Source: CAYZXU01 sp964482535
GTDB lineage: Bacteria > Desulfobacterota > Desulfobacteria > Desulfobacterales > BuS5
Assembly: GCA_964482535.1 (NCBI GenBank)
Contig: CAYZXU010000025.1
Span: forward strand, 1-23,900
Reading direction: 5' to 3'
DNA length: 23,900 bases
Notes under the pieces: model-generated
Database searches by the model: none
The model's input: the letters and a program-made list of their open reading frames with translations, nothing else
What the model was told of the DNA's origin: nothing
Position numbers and translations under genes: made by a program
Shown: positions 1-8,746 of the stretch, piece by piece
How the letters are laid out: each line of letters opens with the position of its first letter
Numbering within the stretch: position 1 is the first letter of the stretch

Positions 1-1
1 C

Positions 2-913
2 GATCAGGTAGCTGAAGTCGGCAGTCCAATAATTATTCTGACCGGAGGCGAACCTTTACTTCGTCAGGATATTTTTGAAATTGCAAAATATGGAACAGAC
101 AAGGGGCTTAAAATGGTGATGGCTCCAAATGGAACCCTGATGACCGAATCTGTGGCTGTGCAGATGCTTGACGCTGGAATAAAACGGATAAGCATAAGCA
201 TTGACGGATCTGACAAAGAAAGCCATGATATGTTTAGAGGAGTTGAGGGAGCCTTTGAACAAGCTGTTCGCGGTGCGCATATTGCAAAAGATGCCGGAAT
301 TGAATTCCAGATAAATACAACTATTACGAAAAACAACCTTGATCAAATCCCTGCGATACAGGAGCTTGCCATAAAAATGGGCGCGGTAGCGCATCATATT
401 TTTCTTCTGGTTCCAACGGGCAGAGGAAAATATATTGCAGATCAGGAAATAAGCTCTGAAGAATATGAAAAAGTCTTGAACTGGTTTTATGACCAGAGAG
501 ACAAAACCCCCTTGCAGCTTAAAGCCACATGCGCACCCCATTATTACAGGATTCTACGTCAGCGGGCAAAAAAAGAGGGTAAAGCAGTCACCTTTAAAAC
601 CCACGGCATGGATGCATTGACCCGTGGCTGTTTAGGTGGTACCAGTTTTTGTTTTGTTTCACATACAGGTATAATTCAGCCATGCGGCTTTCTTTCTGTT
701 AACTGCGGCGATATTACAAAAAATTCTTTTAAAGATATATGGAATACTTCCAAAGTCTTCCTTGATTTACGCAATTTTGACAATCTAAAGGGAAAATGCG
801 GAGCATGTGAATATAAAAAGGTTTGCGGAGGATGCAGGGCAAGGGCTTATGAGGCTACCGGAGACTTTCTTGCCGAAGAACCTCTATGCAATTACCGACC
901 TTTAAATTACTAA
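2..913 (+). CDS. ahbD: Radical SAM/SPASM protein, probable haem b synthase AhbD (5' end outside window)
   Basis: The reading frame is open from base 2, so the start and the CX3CX2C radical-SAM cluster motif lie upstream of the window. What is visible begins inside the radical SAM barrel, with the motif TGGEPLLRQD (bases 38-67) that contacts SAM, then ISIDG. The C-terminal half carries LVPTGRGK, ATCAPHYYRI and a SPASM-type cysteine set (CLGG, QPCGF, CGACEYKKVCGGC and a final C) for auxiliary Fe-S cluster(s). The ATCAPHYYRI and GRGK motifs fit AhbD, which oxidatively decarboxylates Fe-coproporphyrin III to haem b in sulfate reducers and archaea. The related NirJ/AhbC family has the same architecture, so the exact reaction is less sure than the family. 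No ahb neighbour is visible in the window to help decide. Confidence 0.72.
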   Translation, partial: DQVAEVGSPIIILTGGEPLLRQDIFEIAKYGTDKGLKMVMAPNGTLMTESVAVQMLDAGIKRISISIDGSDKESHDMFRGVEGAFEQAVRGAHIAKDAGIEFQINTTITKNNLDQIPAIQELAIKMGAVAHHIFLLVPTGRGKYIADQEISSEEYEKVLNWFYDQRDKTPLQLKATCAPHYYRILRQRAKKEGKAVTFKTHGMDALTRGCLGGTSFCFVSHTGIIQPCGFLSVNCGDITKNSFKDIWNTSKVFLDLRNFDNLKGKCGACEYKKVCGGCRARAYEATGDFLAEEPLCNYRPLNY

Positions 914-916
914 GCA

Positions 917-949
917 GGGGCAAGCAACCCCGAAGTGGTTGCCCTTTTG
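917..949 (+). terminator. Putative Rho-independent terminator after ahbD
   Basis: Four bases after the stop, GCAACC (924-929) can pair with GGTTGC (937-942). An alternative pairing is GGGCAA (918-923) with TTGCCC (939-944). A TTTT run follows at 945. The stem is short but the position is right for ending the ahbD transcript. Confidence 0.5.
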
Positions 950-1003
950 TTGGCTTAATGCCATTTGCTTAAGACTTGTGCTAAAAATATTAGAGTTAAA
1001 AAA

Positions 1004-3319
1004 ATGAGTATTAAAAAAAAACAGAATATGGAAATATCGATTATTGGCGAAATCAGCAGAATAATCAGCGAGTCAACCAGACTTGACGATACAATGAAAA
1101 AAATAGCTGGTCTTATCAGCAGAAAATTTAAGATTGATGTATGTTCAATCTATTTTCTTGATTCCCTTAAAAAAAATCTTGAGCTGTATGCCACTGTCGG
1201 TTTAAGCGAAAAAGCCGTAAGTAATATTCGTATGAGCATCAATGAGGGGCTTACAGGGCTTGTAATGGAAAAAATGAGCCCTGTTTTTGTTGTTAATCCT
1301 TCCAAGCATCCAAGATATAAGTTCTTTAAAGACAGCGGCGAAGAGCATTATAAAACTTTTCTCGGAGTTCCTCTTATTTATCATAAAAAAGCTTTAGGCG
1401 TGCTGGTTGTACAATCTGTTTCTAATACCGCTTTTGAAGAGTCCGATATAGGTTTTTTTTCCACAATAGCTTCGCAAATATCATCAACTGCTGCCTATGC
1501 CGGACTTCTTGAAAAGCTTGAACAGGAAAAAACGCAGTCAAGAGTTTTAAAAAACAAATTAACATATATTGCAAAAAAAAGTAATCCGGCAAAAAAGAGG
1601 AGGGGGTTAATCAAGGGTGTGCCGGCTGCGGGGGGAATAGGTGAAGGGTATGCCCATTATTTTGGAGAGAGCATAGGCTTTGATGAGGTTGAAAGAGAAA
1701 ATTCGGATGATATTGACACTGAAATAAAGAGGCTGAAAAATTCTTTCAGACATTCTATTAATGAGATGGAAAGGCTGCTGCAGAGTTTTACACACATCTC
1801 AGATGAAGATAAGGACATCTTAAACATTCACCAGATGATGCTTAAGGATGAGGTTTTTAAACAAAAAATAATTGAGCTTGTTGAAAAAAAAGGCTTTATT
1901 GCTGAATATGCTTTAAAAAAAGTGATTGCAGGATATGTGAAAAGTTTTTCTGATATAAACGACCCTTATTTAAAGGAAAGAATTCGGGATGTTGAAGACG
2001 TGGGAAGAAATCTGCTGAGAAGCCTTTTGGGAATAGGAAGTTCAACAAAAAAAAAATTTACAAAAAATACTATAATTATTGCATCAAATATTTCCCCTTC
2101 CGAAATTGTAGCATTGAGGCAGAAGCATCTTAAAGCAATAATTCTGACAAAAGGCGGGCGGACATCCCATACAGCTATAATCGCCAGATCCCTTGAAATA
2201 ACCATGGTGGTCAGTGCCAGGGATATAGTCGATAGAGTTAAAGAGGATGATTTTTTAATTGTTGACGGAACATCAGGTGTTGTTTACACCAGACCCACAA
2301 AGGAAATAATAAAAGAATATAAAAGGTTAAAGGAAGAGAAAACAAAATACGACTCACGTTTGAGCACCTTAAAGGATCTTCATGCCATAACCGAAGATGG
2401 GGCTGCTCTTATGCTTGATGCCAATATAGGTCTTGTGTCAGATATTGAACTGGCAAATAAATACGGCGCCAGTGATATTGGACTTTACAGGACTGAATTT
2501 CCTTTTCTGGCAAGGACAAAGCTTCCTTCGGAAGAGGAGCAGTTTGAGCTGTACAAAAAAATAGTGGCAGGGGTTGATGACAGAGAGGTTAATATCAGGA
2601 CGCTTGATGTGGGAGGCGATAAATTTCTCTCTTACCTTGATTATCCAAAGGAGGATAATCCTTATCTTGGCTGGCGTTCGATAAGAGTTTCTTTGGAACT
2701 TGATAAAATTTTCAGAACTCAGTTAAGGGCAATATTAAGATCTTCGGCTTATGGCAGGGTTAAACTCATGTTTCCCATGATTACCTCGGTTAGTGAAGTC
2801 AAAAGTATTATAGCAATTTTAAATGAAGAAAAAATGTTTTTAAAAAATAAAAAAATTTCATTCGATGAGAATCTTAAAATTGGTATAATGGTGGAGGTGC
2901 CTGCTGCTGTGAGAATTTTAGACAAGCTTCTGAAGTATATTGATTTTGTCAGTATCGGCACAAATGATCTGATTCAATACTCCCTTGCTGTTGACAGAAA
3001 TAATCCCAAGGTCGCTTCAATATACAATCCACTGCATCCTGGGATGATTTTAACTATTTATGAAATTATTAAAACCTGTAAAAAGTATAAAAAAAATGTG
3101 AGCATATGTGGAGAGTCTGCATCAAATCCAAGGTGTGCATATCTGTTTCTTGCAATGGGAGCAGATCGCCTGAGCATGAATTCAGCATCAATTCCTGTAA
3201 TAAAGAATATGATAAGGGGTGTTAAACTTTCCAACGCAAAAAAAACTCTGAACAAGGTGCTTAAGATGGAAGAGGCAGAAGAAATAACGGATTATATGGA
3301 TGAGGTTTTATCTCTTTAA
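1004..3319 (+). CDS. ptsP: PEP-protein phosphotransferase with N-terminal GAF domain (EI-Ntr / PtsP type)
   Basis: This is enzyme I of a phosphotransferase system: it takes phosphate from PEP onto a histidine and passes it to an HPr-type carrier in the cytoplasm. From ATG 1004 it has 771 residues. A GAF domain spans about 15-165, a coiled linker about 165-195, and the EI N-domain starts near GLIKGVPAAGG. The phosphohistidine lies in GGRTSHTAIIAR (H389). The PEP-binding barrel shows GLYRTEFPFL, RTLDVGGDK, GIMVEVPAAV, GTNDLIQYSLAVDR and the catalytic cysteine in SICGESASNP (C702). The His-Cys spacing of 313 equals that of E. coli EI (H189/C502). The GAF domain points to the regulatory nitrogen-type PTS rather than sugar uptake. 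An in-frame TTG at 965 would add 13 residues but falls before the conserved start and is disfavoured. No ptsH or ptsN is in the window. Confidence 0.9.
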   Translation: MSIKKKQNMEISIIGEISRIISESTRLDDTMKKIAGLISRKFKIDVCSIYFLDSLKKNLELYATVGLSEKAVSNIRMSINEGLTGLVMEKMSPVFVVNPSKHPRYKFFKDSGEEHYKTFLGVPLIYHKKALGVLVVQSVSNTAFEESDIGFFSTIASQISSTAAYAGLLEKLEQEKTQSRVLKNKLTYIAKKSNPAKKRRGLIKGVPAAGGIGEGYAHYFGESIGFDEVERENSDDIDTEIKRLKNSFRHSINEMERLLQSFTHISDEDKDILNIHQMMLKDEVFKQKIIELVEKKGFIAEYALKKVIAGYVKSFSDINDPYLKERIRDVEDVGRNLLRSLLGIGSSTKKKFTKNTIIIASNISPSEIVALRQKHLKAIILTKGGRTSHTAIIARSLEITMVVSARDIVDRVKEDDFLIVDGTSGVVYTRPTKEIIKEYKRLKEEKTKYDSRLSTLKDLHAITEDGAALMLDANIGLVSDIELANKYGASDIGLYRTEFPFLARTKLPSEEEQFELYKKIVAGVDDREVNIRTLDVGGDKFLSYLDYPKEDNPYLGWRSIRVSLELDKIFRTQLRAILRSSAYGRVKLMFPMITSVSEVKSIIAILNEEKMFLKNKKISFDENLKIGIMVEVPAAVRILDKLLKYIDFVSIGTNDLIQYSLAVDRNNPKVASIYNPLHPGMILTIYEIIKTCKKYKKNVSICGESASNPRCAYLFLAMGADRLSMNSASIPVIKNMIRGVKLSNAKKTLNKVLKMEEAEEITDYMDEVLSL

Positions 3320-3346
3320 GGGGGTTATTAAAGCTTTTCACCATGT

Positions 3347-3386
3347 CCCTGAATAGCCGGATATAAAAAAATCCGGCTATTCAGGG
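3347..3386. terminator. Perfect 16-bp hairpin between convergent genes (bidirectional terminator candidate)
   Basis: Left arm 3347-3362 (CCCTGAATAGCCGGAT) and right arm 3371-3386 are exact reverse complements around an A-rich 8-nt loop. The hairpin lies between the end of ptsP (3319) and the end of lonB (3441), which converge, so it could stop both transcripts. Neither side carries a clean T-run, so Rho-independent termination is not certain. Confidence 0.65.
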
Positions 3387-3440
3387 TATAAAAAATGGTT
3401 CTGGAATTTAAGGATAATTAATATTAAGGAAAGGCAATCT

Positions 3441-5687
3441 TTATGCACACCTTTTAAATTCAAAATCTTTTTTACTTCTTGTCATTATTTTATCCTCAAT
3501 CTCATCCTTATCCAGCCCCATTAAGATCTTGTAAATATTATACTTTGTTTTGCAAAAATATATGTCAAAAGGATCTTTTTGAGCACTGCTTCTGAATATC
3601 CTTATTCCCGGTATTTCATCCGTTTGTATATACTCACACTCTTTGTTTATAAGAAGCGGTTCCACATCGTGCTTGTTCTGCCAGGGGATACAAACGCCTT
3701 GCATGCCAAGTTCAACATCCATAACTGATCTGACTTTTTCAGTAACTCCACCAACGGGTAATATTATTTCTCCGGTTAATGAACCCGTTACACCGTATTT
3801 TTGATTAACAGGCTGTTGAATATAATCGGAAATAAGGGCGATATCAATTGCAGCCGATGCGCTGTCCCCCTCAACGCCGCTATGTGCTTGTATATGTTCA
3901 ATATGCATTTCATATGACATATGAGGGACACCGATTTTACTAAAGATTTTTTTTATTGAAGCCCTCACGTTCTGAGCCGCGCCCCTTGCAATTTCACCTA
4001 TTTTGCCGGAAGCTACAACTGTGTCAGCGCCTCCTGAATTTATCTGGCAGTGTAATGGTAAAGGCTGGCCGAACATCTGTCCACTGGACACCGATTGTAT
4101 AATAGAAAGTCCCACCACATAACCTATTGAATCCGTCATTGAATTTATATATTTTTTAAGGTCTTTTTTATGCTCAAAGAGCTCTTTGGAAAGAGCGCCT
4201 TCCAAACTTAAATGTTCCTTGAGAGCCCTGCGAACATGATCCGCTTCAACCAGCTCACAGTTATCCAGAATCGCCTCAAATTCCGCTGATTTTATAACGC
4301 CGTTCACAGGTCTTAATATACTGCTTAACTTACCGTCAGAACTTCGGGACCTGAGTTCTTTAATAATTTCCAAAACAGCTTCTTTTGAAAATTCACGGGT
4401 ACAGAGCTTATAATCTTCAGGCAGGCTTTTACCAAATATCTTCTCACTTCTTTTTCTGACCCCCTCGTATCCCTCTTTTTTAATAACATCTTTCCATGCA
4501 TCCTCAAACTCTTCACCAAGATGAACTATTTCCTGTTTAATATACTGAACAACCTGCTTTATATTATCATCAGTTTCAGGTACGGAACTCTCCATCTGGA
4601 TAACTTCGCCCTTATCTTCTATCCTGCTTAAAAAAGCTCCGTCTCCTTCTTTCTGAAGATATGACAATGTATCGTGATTGCAGCAGGCGATTATTATATT
4701 ATCAGCCTTAAGATTATTTTCAGCCCTGTCTGCACTGCCGCTTCCCGTATTTGAGCCCCCCTCAAGGATATATTCCCTGTTCTGCATAATTTCAAGAAGG
4801 TCGGACATATAGCTGGATTTAATTAAAGTTTTTAATTCATCAATATATATAACAGGTGATTTTGCATGTGCGCCTATAAAGGCTCTCATATGTGGAGGAG
4901 TTTGAAGATTCCCGGATTGATAAGGATCATGCCTGAAACCACCCTTCATGTTTTTAGAATCCGGTTCCGAAACCCTTGCCATCAATCCTTTGTCTTTTCT
5001 TGGGTCATAGAGTATTTCAGGTACCATATCGTACAGATGTTTAATGCTGTTTTTACTTCCTGCCTGTGCCTGCTGTTGAATTTTTTCCTGAGCCTTGTGG
5101 TTGTTCTCCTGTATAAACATAAAGATAGCTCCTATTCCCGTCAGGCTTGTGGCAATAAAAGCAGGTGGAAAAAATATTCCGGCAACTGCGCTTATTCCCG
5201 CAGCCGCTGCCAGCCAGTTTTTTGCTCTTGAAACAGATTTAATCTGTTCATGCAGGCTGAATTTTTCAACGTTGTTTTTTGCCGACTCAATCTCTTTATG
5301 TATATTTTGTATAATTTTATCCGCATTTTCAGGATTCTCATACGCTATGCGTATGTGATTATTATCTTTGCCTGGAAACGCGACAATCGATTTTTCAGGA
5401 CGCAAATAGTCACCTATGGAATCAGTCAAAATGTCCTGGAACATATTGGAAAGCATTGATTTACCTGTCCCGGGTTTTCCAACCATAAGTATATGCCCCC
5501 TGTTCTGCGCAACTTTTCTTATGGCGATTTTTGCTCTGTCCTGGAGGACAACCCTTTCTATGGGATCATCGGGGATACGGATGCCGGCTGTGGTTTTAAA
5601 AAAGTCAAGCCGGTTTTCCAGCGTTTCAGGATAAAGCAGAAGTTCTTTAATCCAGGCATAATCATTTTTATTGTATTGGTTAAACAT
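3441..5687 (-). CDS. lonB: ATP-dependent LonB-type protease with membrane segment
   Basis: This is a 748-residue AAA+ protease of the S16 (Lon) family that unfolds and degrades proteins using ATP. It lacks the N-terminal substrate domain of bacterial LonA and instead has the archaeal LonB layout. The Walker A motif GKPGTGKS is at 70-77. A hydrophobic stretch at about 158-192 is inserted between Walker A and Walker B and should anchor it to the membrane. Walker B is VIYIDE (279-284). The C-terminal protease domain has the Ser-Lys dyad: S609 in GVEGDSASAA and K651 in LPVGGVTEKV. About 70 residues follow the dyad region, partly charged. It is the last gene of the minus-strand cluster and its ATG lies inside the end of the preceding gene (8-nt overlap, ATGTTTAA), which suggests translational coupling. 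It could equally be called a Lon-related putative protease; the S16 assignment itself is firm. Confidence 0.9.
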   Translation of the reverse strand: MFNQYNKNDYAWIKELLLYPETLENRLDFFKTTAGIRIPDDPIERVVLQDRAKIAIRKVAQNRGHILMVGKPGTGKSMLSNMFQDILTDSIGDYLRPEKSIVAFPGKDNNHIRIAYENPENADKIIQNIHKEIESAKNNVEKFSLHEQIKSVSRAKNWLAAAAGISAVAGIFFPPAFIATSLTGIGAIFMFIQENNHKAQEKIQQQAQAGSKNSIKHLYDMVPEILYDPRKDKGLMARVSEPDSKNMKGGFRHDPYQSGNLQTPPHMRAFIGAHAKSPVIYIDELKTLIKSSYMSDLLEIMQNREYILEGGSNTGSGSADRAENNLKADNIIIACCNHDTLSYLQKEGDGAFLSRIEDKGEVIQMESSVPETDDNIKQVVQYIKQEIVHLGEEFEDAWKDVIKKEGYEGVRKRSEKIFGKSLPEDYKLCTREFSKEAVLEIIKELRSRSSDGKLSSILRPVNGVIKSAEFEAILDNCELVEADHVRRALKEHLSLEGALSKELFEHKKDLKKYINSMTDSIGYVVGLSIIQSVSSGQMFGQPLPLHCQINSGGADTVVASGKIGEIARGAAQNVRASIKKIFSKIGVPHMSYEMHIEHIQAHSGVEGDSASAAIDIALISDYIQQPVNQKYGVTGSLTGEIILPVGGVTEKVRSVMDVELGMQGVCIPWQNKHDVEPLLINKECEYIQTDEIPGIRIFRSSAQKDPFDIYFCKTKYNIYKILMGLDKDEIEDKIMTRSKKDFEFKRCA

Positions 5688-6888
5688 TTTGATATCCCAT
5701 TATTGAATCAAGAAGGTAATATTTGCCGGCTTCAGAAAAAACAGCCTGCTTATTGATTTCAGAATAGATAACAGGCATGGATGTTTTTATAGGCTCAAGC
5801 GCTTTTAAATTGTGCATAACGGAAATATGTGTATATAGTTTTTTTTCTCCGGAATCGGATTGCGGCACACAGTTAAAAGCTATTCCAAGCTGAAGATTGT
5901 TTAATGAATTCACAACAGCATCTTTTTCTTTTTCTTTCATGTTATGCATCTTGAAAACTTCCTTGTATATTGCAGGAATACGCTGCCGGGAATAATCAAT
6001 TTCAAACTGCCTGTTTATAAAAATTTTCTGTGCCTTTGCCTTTCCATTTAAACAAAGGTTAATAAAATTATAAAATTTGGCATCTTTTTTAATAGACTGC
6101 TCAAGCAAAAGCATAAAGTTAACCAAACCGTCATCTTCAACCCAGAAATCAAGCTTATTGTCAGGGCTAAGGACACAGTATTTATCTTTTCCCTCAATGC
6201 AGACTTTTAACAATTTGTATGTTTTTAATGAGTCATAAGATTTAAAATCATACCCCCTCATTTCAAAAAGCCCATTTGAAAGATAAGATTTTTCCAGTAT
6301 CACCTTTACTTTTTTTAAAATTGATCCTGTCACATAGTTTATTTTATCCTGAATGCTGCCCTGCAGTGTCAGGAAAGATTTATTATCTCCTATGTCTTTA
6401 CAAATTCCTGTAATATCAGCGACGCTATCCACATCTAATTTTGAAAGAAATGCAATAGTTGAATCATATGGAGTTAATAAATTATTAAGATTACTTAAAT
6501 GCTTTTTTAAGTCTTTATCTTTTAAACTTAAAAAATCAATTTTTTTACTGGAAAGTAAAACTTTGGAGTATCTGTCTGTGGAGGTATCTTCATGGTTTTT
6601 TGAAAATGTATTTTTAATTTTATCTATAATTGAAGCCATCAATGGTTTTTTAAATACTATTTTACATCCAATAAGCTCTTTATAAATAATAACGGATTGA
6701 GGGTTAAGCATATATCTTGCCAGATCAGAAATTTTATATTCTTTAACATGTTTCCGACCTGCTCCTTCCAGAATTTCTGCAAAGTCAAATTGGGTCTGAT
6801 TTCCACGGGTTTGATTTCCCTGGGAAATTATCCATATATTACTGGGCGATAATTCTTTTTTGTCTGTTATATTAGTCATAATTGCCAT
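5680..6888 (-). CDS. Hypothetical protein, translationally coupled to LonB
   Basis: I do not recognise this 402-residue protein. No signal peptide, membrane segment, P-loop or metal motif stands out. It is lysine-rich, with a near-duplicated GNQTRGNQTQ near residues 24-33 and an apparent helical N-terminal half. The stop overlaps the lonB start by 8 nt, and 12 nt separate it from the preceding PilZ gene. The upstream GGGGAT lies only 2 nt before the first ATG but about 11 nt before the fourth codon (ATG at 6879), so translation may start at MTNITDKK instead. By position it could be a partner, adaptor or substrate of the LonB protease; that is inference from coupling alone. Confidence 0.7.
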   Translation of the reverse strand: MAIMTNITDKKELSPSNIWIISQGNQTRGNQTQFDFAEILEGAGRKHVKEYKISDLARYMLNPQSVIIYKELIGCKIVFKKPLMASIIDKIKNTFSKNHEDTSTDRYSKVLLSSKKIDFLSLKDKDLKKHLSNLNNLLTPYDSTIAFLSKLDVDSVADITGICKDIGDNKSFLTLQGSIQDKINYVTGSILKKVKVILEKSYLSNGLFEMRGYDFKSYDSLKTYKLLKVCIEGKDKYCVLSPDNKLDFWVEDDGLVNFMLLLEQSIKKDAKFYNFINLCLNGKAKAQKIFINRQFEIDYSRQRIPAIYKEVFKMHNMKEKEKDAVVNSLNNLQLGIAFNCVPQSDSGEKKLYTHISVMHNLKALEPIKTSMPVIYSEINKQAVFSEAGKYYLLDSIMGYQNV

Positions 6889-6900
6889 ATCCCCGTGACA

Positions 6901-7314
6901 TTAAACAGCTTGTTGATTTACATTCTTATTCAAACTGTTTACAGCATGTCTGGAAAGAAAAAGATTTAAGCGGTTGATAAATTTGCCAGACAGCTTGATG
7001 AACTGCAAGCCACACTGTCTATACTCAAGATCAACAAGAGAAGGCGTTTTTTTATTAATCTCATTATCATATATTATTTTGCAGGGAATGCCTGACAAAT
7101 AATACATGTTGCTGCTCGTGAAGATATCCACATCAAGTGAATATTTATTTTTATTATCTTCTTTGCTGAATAGACCTGGAGCCAAATAATTAAATGAGAG
7201 ACCATTGGAACTTATATCCAGCAGTTTTCCAAGTTTAAAAAATTCCGGTCTCATTGCAACAAATGTTACTTCTCCAGGTTTTAATCTTATATTATTTCTG
7301 CGCTCAGAATTCAT
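6901..7314 (-). CDS. PilZ-domain protein (putative c-di-GMP receptor)
   Basis: This is a 137-residue single-domain protein. It opens with ERRNNIRLKP, which matches the RxxxR motif of PilZ domains, and continues with DISSNGLSF, the matching D/NxSxxG motif. Together these two bind cyclic di-GMP in characterised PilZ proteins. The rest is a beta-rich barrel of the usual length. It sits between a response regulator gene and the unknown gene coupled to lonB, so a role in c-di-GMP-responsive control of that cluster is plausible but inferred. The C-terminal tail (about 15 residues, Asn/Gln-rich) lies outside the domain. Confidence 0.75.
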   Translation of the reverse strand: MNSERRNNIRLKPGEVTFVAMRPEFFKLGKLLDISSNGLSFNYLAPGLFSKEDNKNKYSLDVDIFTSSNMYYLSGIPCKIIYDNEINKKTPSLVDLEYRQCGLQFIKLSGKFINRLNLFLSRHAVNSLNKNVNQQAV

Positions 7315-7342
7315 TATACAATATCTCTAAAGGTTGCTTAAA

Positions 7343-7387
7343 GAGACCTTTGCAAAACATCCTTTTTCAACCGATTTAAAAGGTCTC
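7343..7387. repeat. Short inverted repeat in the PilZ/response-regulator gap, possible IS or MITE relic
   Basis: GAGACCTTT (7343-7351) and AAAGGTCTC (7379-7387) are perfect 9-bp inverted arms with 27 nt between them. A further AAAGGT (7330-7335) overlaps this pattern. The surrounding gap, 7315-7524, has no convincing gene. The arm sequence resembles the terminal repeat seen on some IS5-like elements from memory, but no transposase fragment is present. It may simply be a weak processing hairpin. Confidence 0.3.
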
Positions 7388-7524
7388 ATAAAAAAATCTG
7401 TAAAACTTATGTGTATAATAAAATATATTGGGCAAGTGTACAAGGTGGATTTTATGGGGGATAAAATAGGTATCCAAAATACCCATTTTAAAAAATACTG
7501 TTGAATCTCTACATAAGGCAATTT

Positions 7525-8496
7525 TCAGGAATCAAACTGTTCCTGGAGGTAAACCTTTAAATTTATTTTTGAATTTTGCATATTAAGCTTTTTGCGAATA
7601 TTTTTTCTGTGTGTTTTAACAGTGGAAGGGGAAATATATAGATGCCTTGCTATATCATCACTTGTCATCCCGCTCTTAATCAAAGACGCAACCCTTAATT
7701 CAGATGAGGATAACGAGACTGCTATTTTTATATCATTGGCAAAACCAGAAGTAAGATTTGAGATATAGCCTGTTAAAAGGTTTAAATCGGTTTGATACTT
7801 TTTAAGGTTTTTTTCCTGCTGAAGTTTTTCTATAACAGGCAGGATAAGAGTTCTGGTTCGCTGCAAAACCCTTTTTTCAGATTCCTTGCGGGTTCTGTCA
7901 AGATTTTTTGCAAGTACGGACAAAGCGGTGTTTGTTTCAATTAACTGGTTGGCCAAGTCTTCAAGCTCGGCTTTATTATTCAGCAGCTCTTTTCTACTGT
8001 ATTCCAGCTCGGCTACCTTGTTTTCCAACTGCATGTTGGTCTTCCTGAGAAGCATCTCTGCCTGCCATTTTGCACTGATTGCAGTGGTAAACTGGCGTAT
8101 TTCCAGCACATGAAAAGGCTTTTGCACATAAAGAAATTTATCCTCAGGAGGAATCCTTTTGGCTATTGCTCTGGAATCAACATTATTTAAACCTGTGACA
8201 ACAATAAAATTTACAAATGGATCTATCTTTCTAATCTGCTCACCTGTCCATATTCCGTCAGGCCCGGGGGGCATGTTTAAATCAAGAAAAATTACCGAAA
8301 AAGGATCATCATTATCCATGGCATCCTTTACAGTTAAAAGCGCTTCATCTCCCTGGCTGCAAAGGGTTATATCAAATTCTTTTTCATGCCCGTTTTTTTT
8401 GCTGAAATAGGATAATGAATCCTGGTAAAGCTCCAAAATAGACGGTTCGTCGTCAACGGCGAGTATCCTTAGCCTGCCGGGGTCATAGGTTTTCAT
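7525..8496 (-). CDS. Response regulator: receiver domain, coiled coil, LuxR-type HTH
   Basis: This is a 323-residue two-component output protein. The receiver domain (about 9-135) has the acidic pair D15/D16, the phospho-acceptor D72 in IFLDLNMP, T101 and K126 in VQKPF. It is followed by a long coiled-coil region (about 145-225) with several leucine heptads, then a LuxR/GerE helix-turn-helix at about 255-312 (LSSSELRVASLIKSGMTS and STVKTHRKNIRKKL). A coiled coil between receiver and HTH is less common than a direct linker and suggests dimer control. The start overlaps the stop of the cysteine-rich gene by 4 nt (ATGA). No sensor kinase lies in the window. Its targets may include its own operon, but no binding site can be named. 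Confidence 0.87.
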   Translation of the reverse strand: MKTYDPGRLRILAVDDEPSILELYQDSLSYFSKKNGHEKEFDITLCSQGDEALLTVKDAMDNDDPFSVIFLDLNMPPGPDGIWTGEQIRKIDPFVNFIVVTGLNNVDSRAIAKRIPPEDKFLYVQKPFHVLEIRQFTTAISAKWQAEMLLRKTNMQLENKVAELEYSRKELLNNKAELEDLANQLIETNTALSVLAKNLDRTRKESEKRVLQRTRTLILPVIEKLQQEKNLKKYQTDLNLLTGYISNLTSGFANDIKIAVSLSSSELRVASLIKSGMTSDDIARHLYISPSTVKTHRKNIRKKLNMQNSKINLKVYLQEQFDS

Positions 8497-8699
8497 AATA
8501 AAGTTTTGACATCAGGTTTGTTAATATCCTCTGAAAAAACATATGGGTTGTCGTCTTTACATTTTTCCCCTATTATTTTCATGTCCTGGCTGATGCAGTC
8601 AGCACATATTTCGTCGGCAAAAACTGCGCAATGCATCGGGTCTGTTAATAAAACATTATATAATTTATCAACTTTTTTTTTACAGTAGCAGCATTCCAT
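8493..8699 (-). CDS. Small cysteine-rich protein, possible zinc ribbon
   Basis: This is a 68-residue protein starting at ATG 8699. I chose that start because GAGGGA sits 5 nt upstream and the product begins with MECCYCKKKVDK; a longer in-frame ATG at 8783 would run into the amidohydrolase gene. Cysteines at 3, 4 and 6, at 24, and a CADC pair at 35/38 could bind one zinc or an Fe-S centre. It overlaps the response regulator start by 4 nt, so it is probably co-translated with it. I do not recognise a named family; it may act as a small regulatory or redox partner of the response regulator. Confidence 0.65.
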   Translation of the reverse strand: MECCYCKKKVDKLYNVLLTDPMHCAVFADEICADCISQDMKIIGEKCKDDNPYVFSEDINKPDVKTLL

Positions 8700-8746
8700 T
8701 TTTCCCTCTTTTTTAGCAGATATTTTTTCTTTACAGATGATATTTT

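Noticed and set aside
56..541. 161-aa minus-strand open frame opposite ahbD
   Set aside because: It is antisense to a strongly recognised radical SAM gene, has no family signature, and is explained as a shadow frame.
7327..7521. 64-aa minus-strand open frame in the regulator/PilZ gap
   Set aside because: No ribosome site, odd composition, and it reads through the inverted repeat; more likely non-coding.
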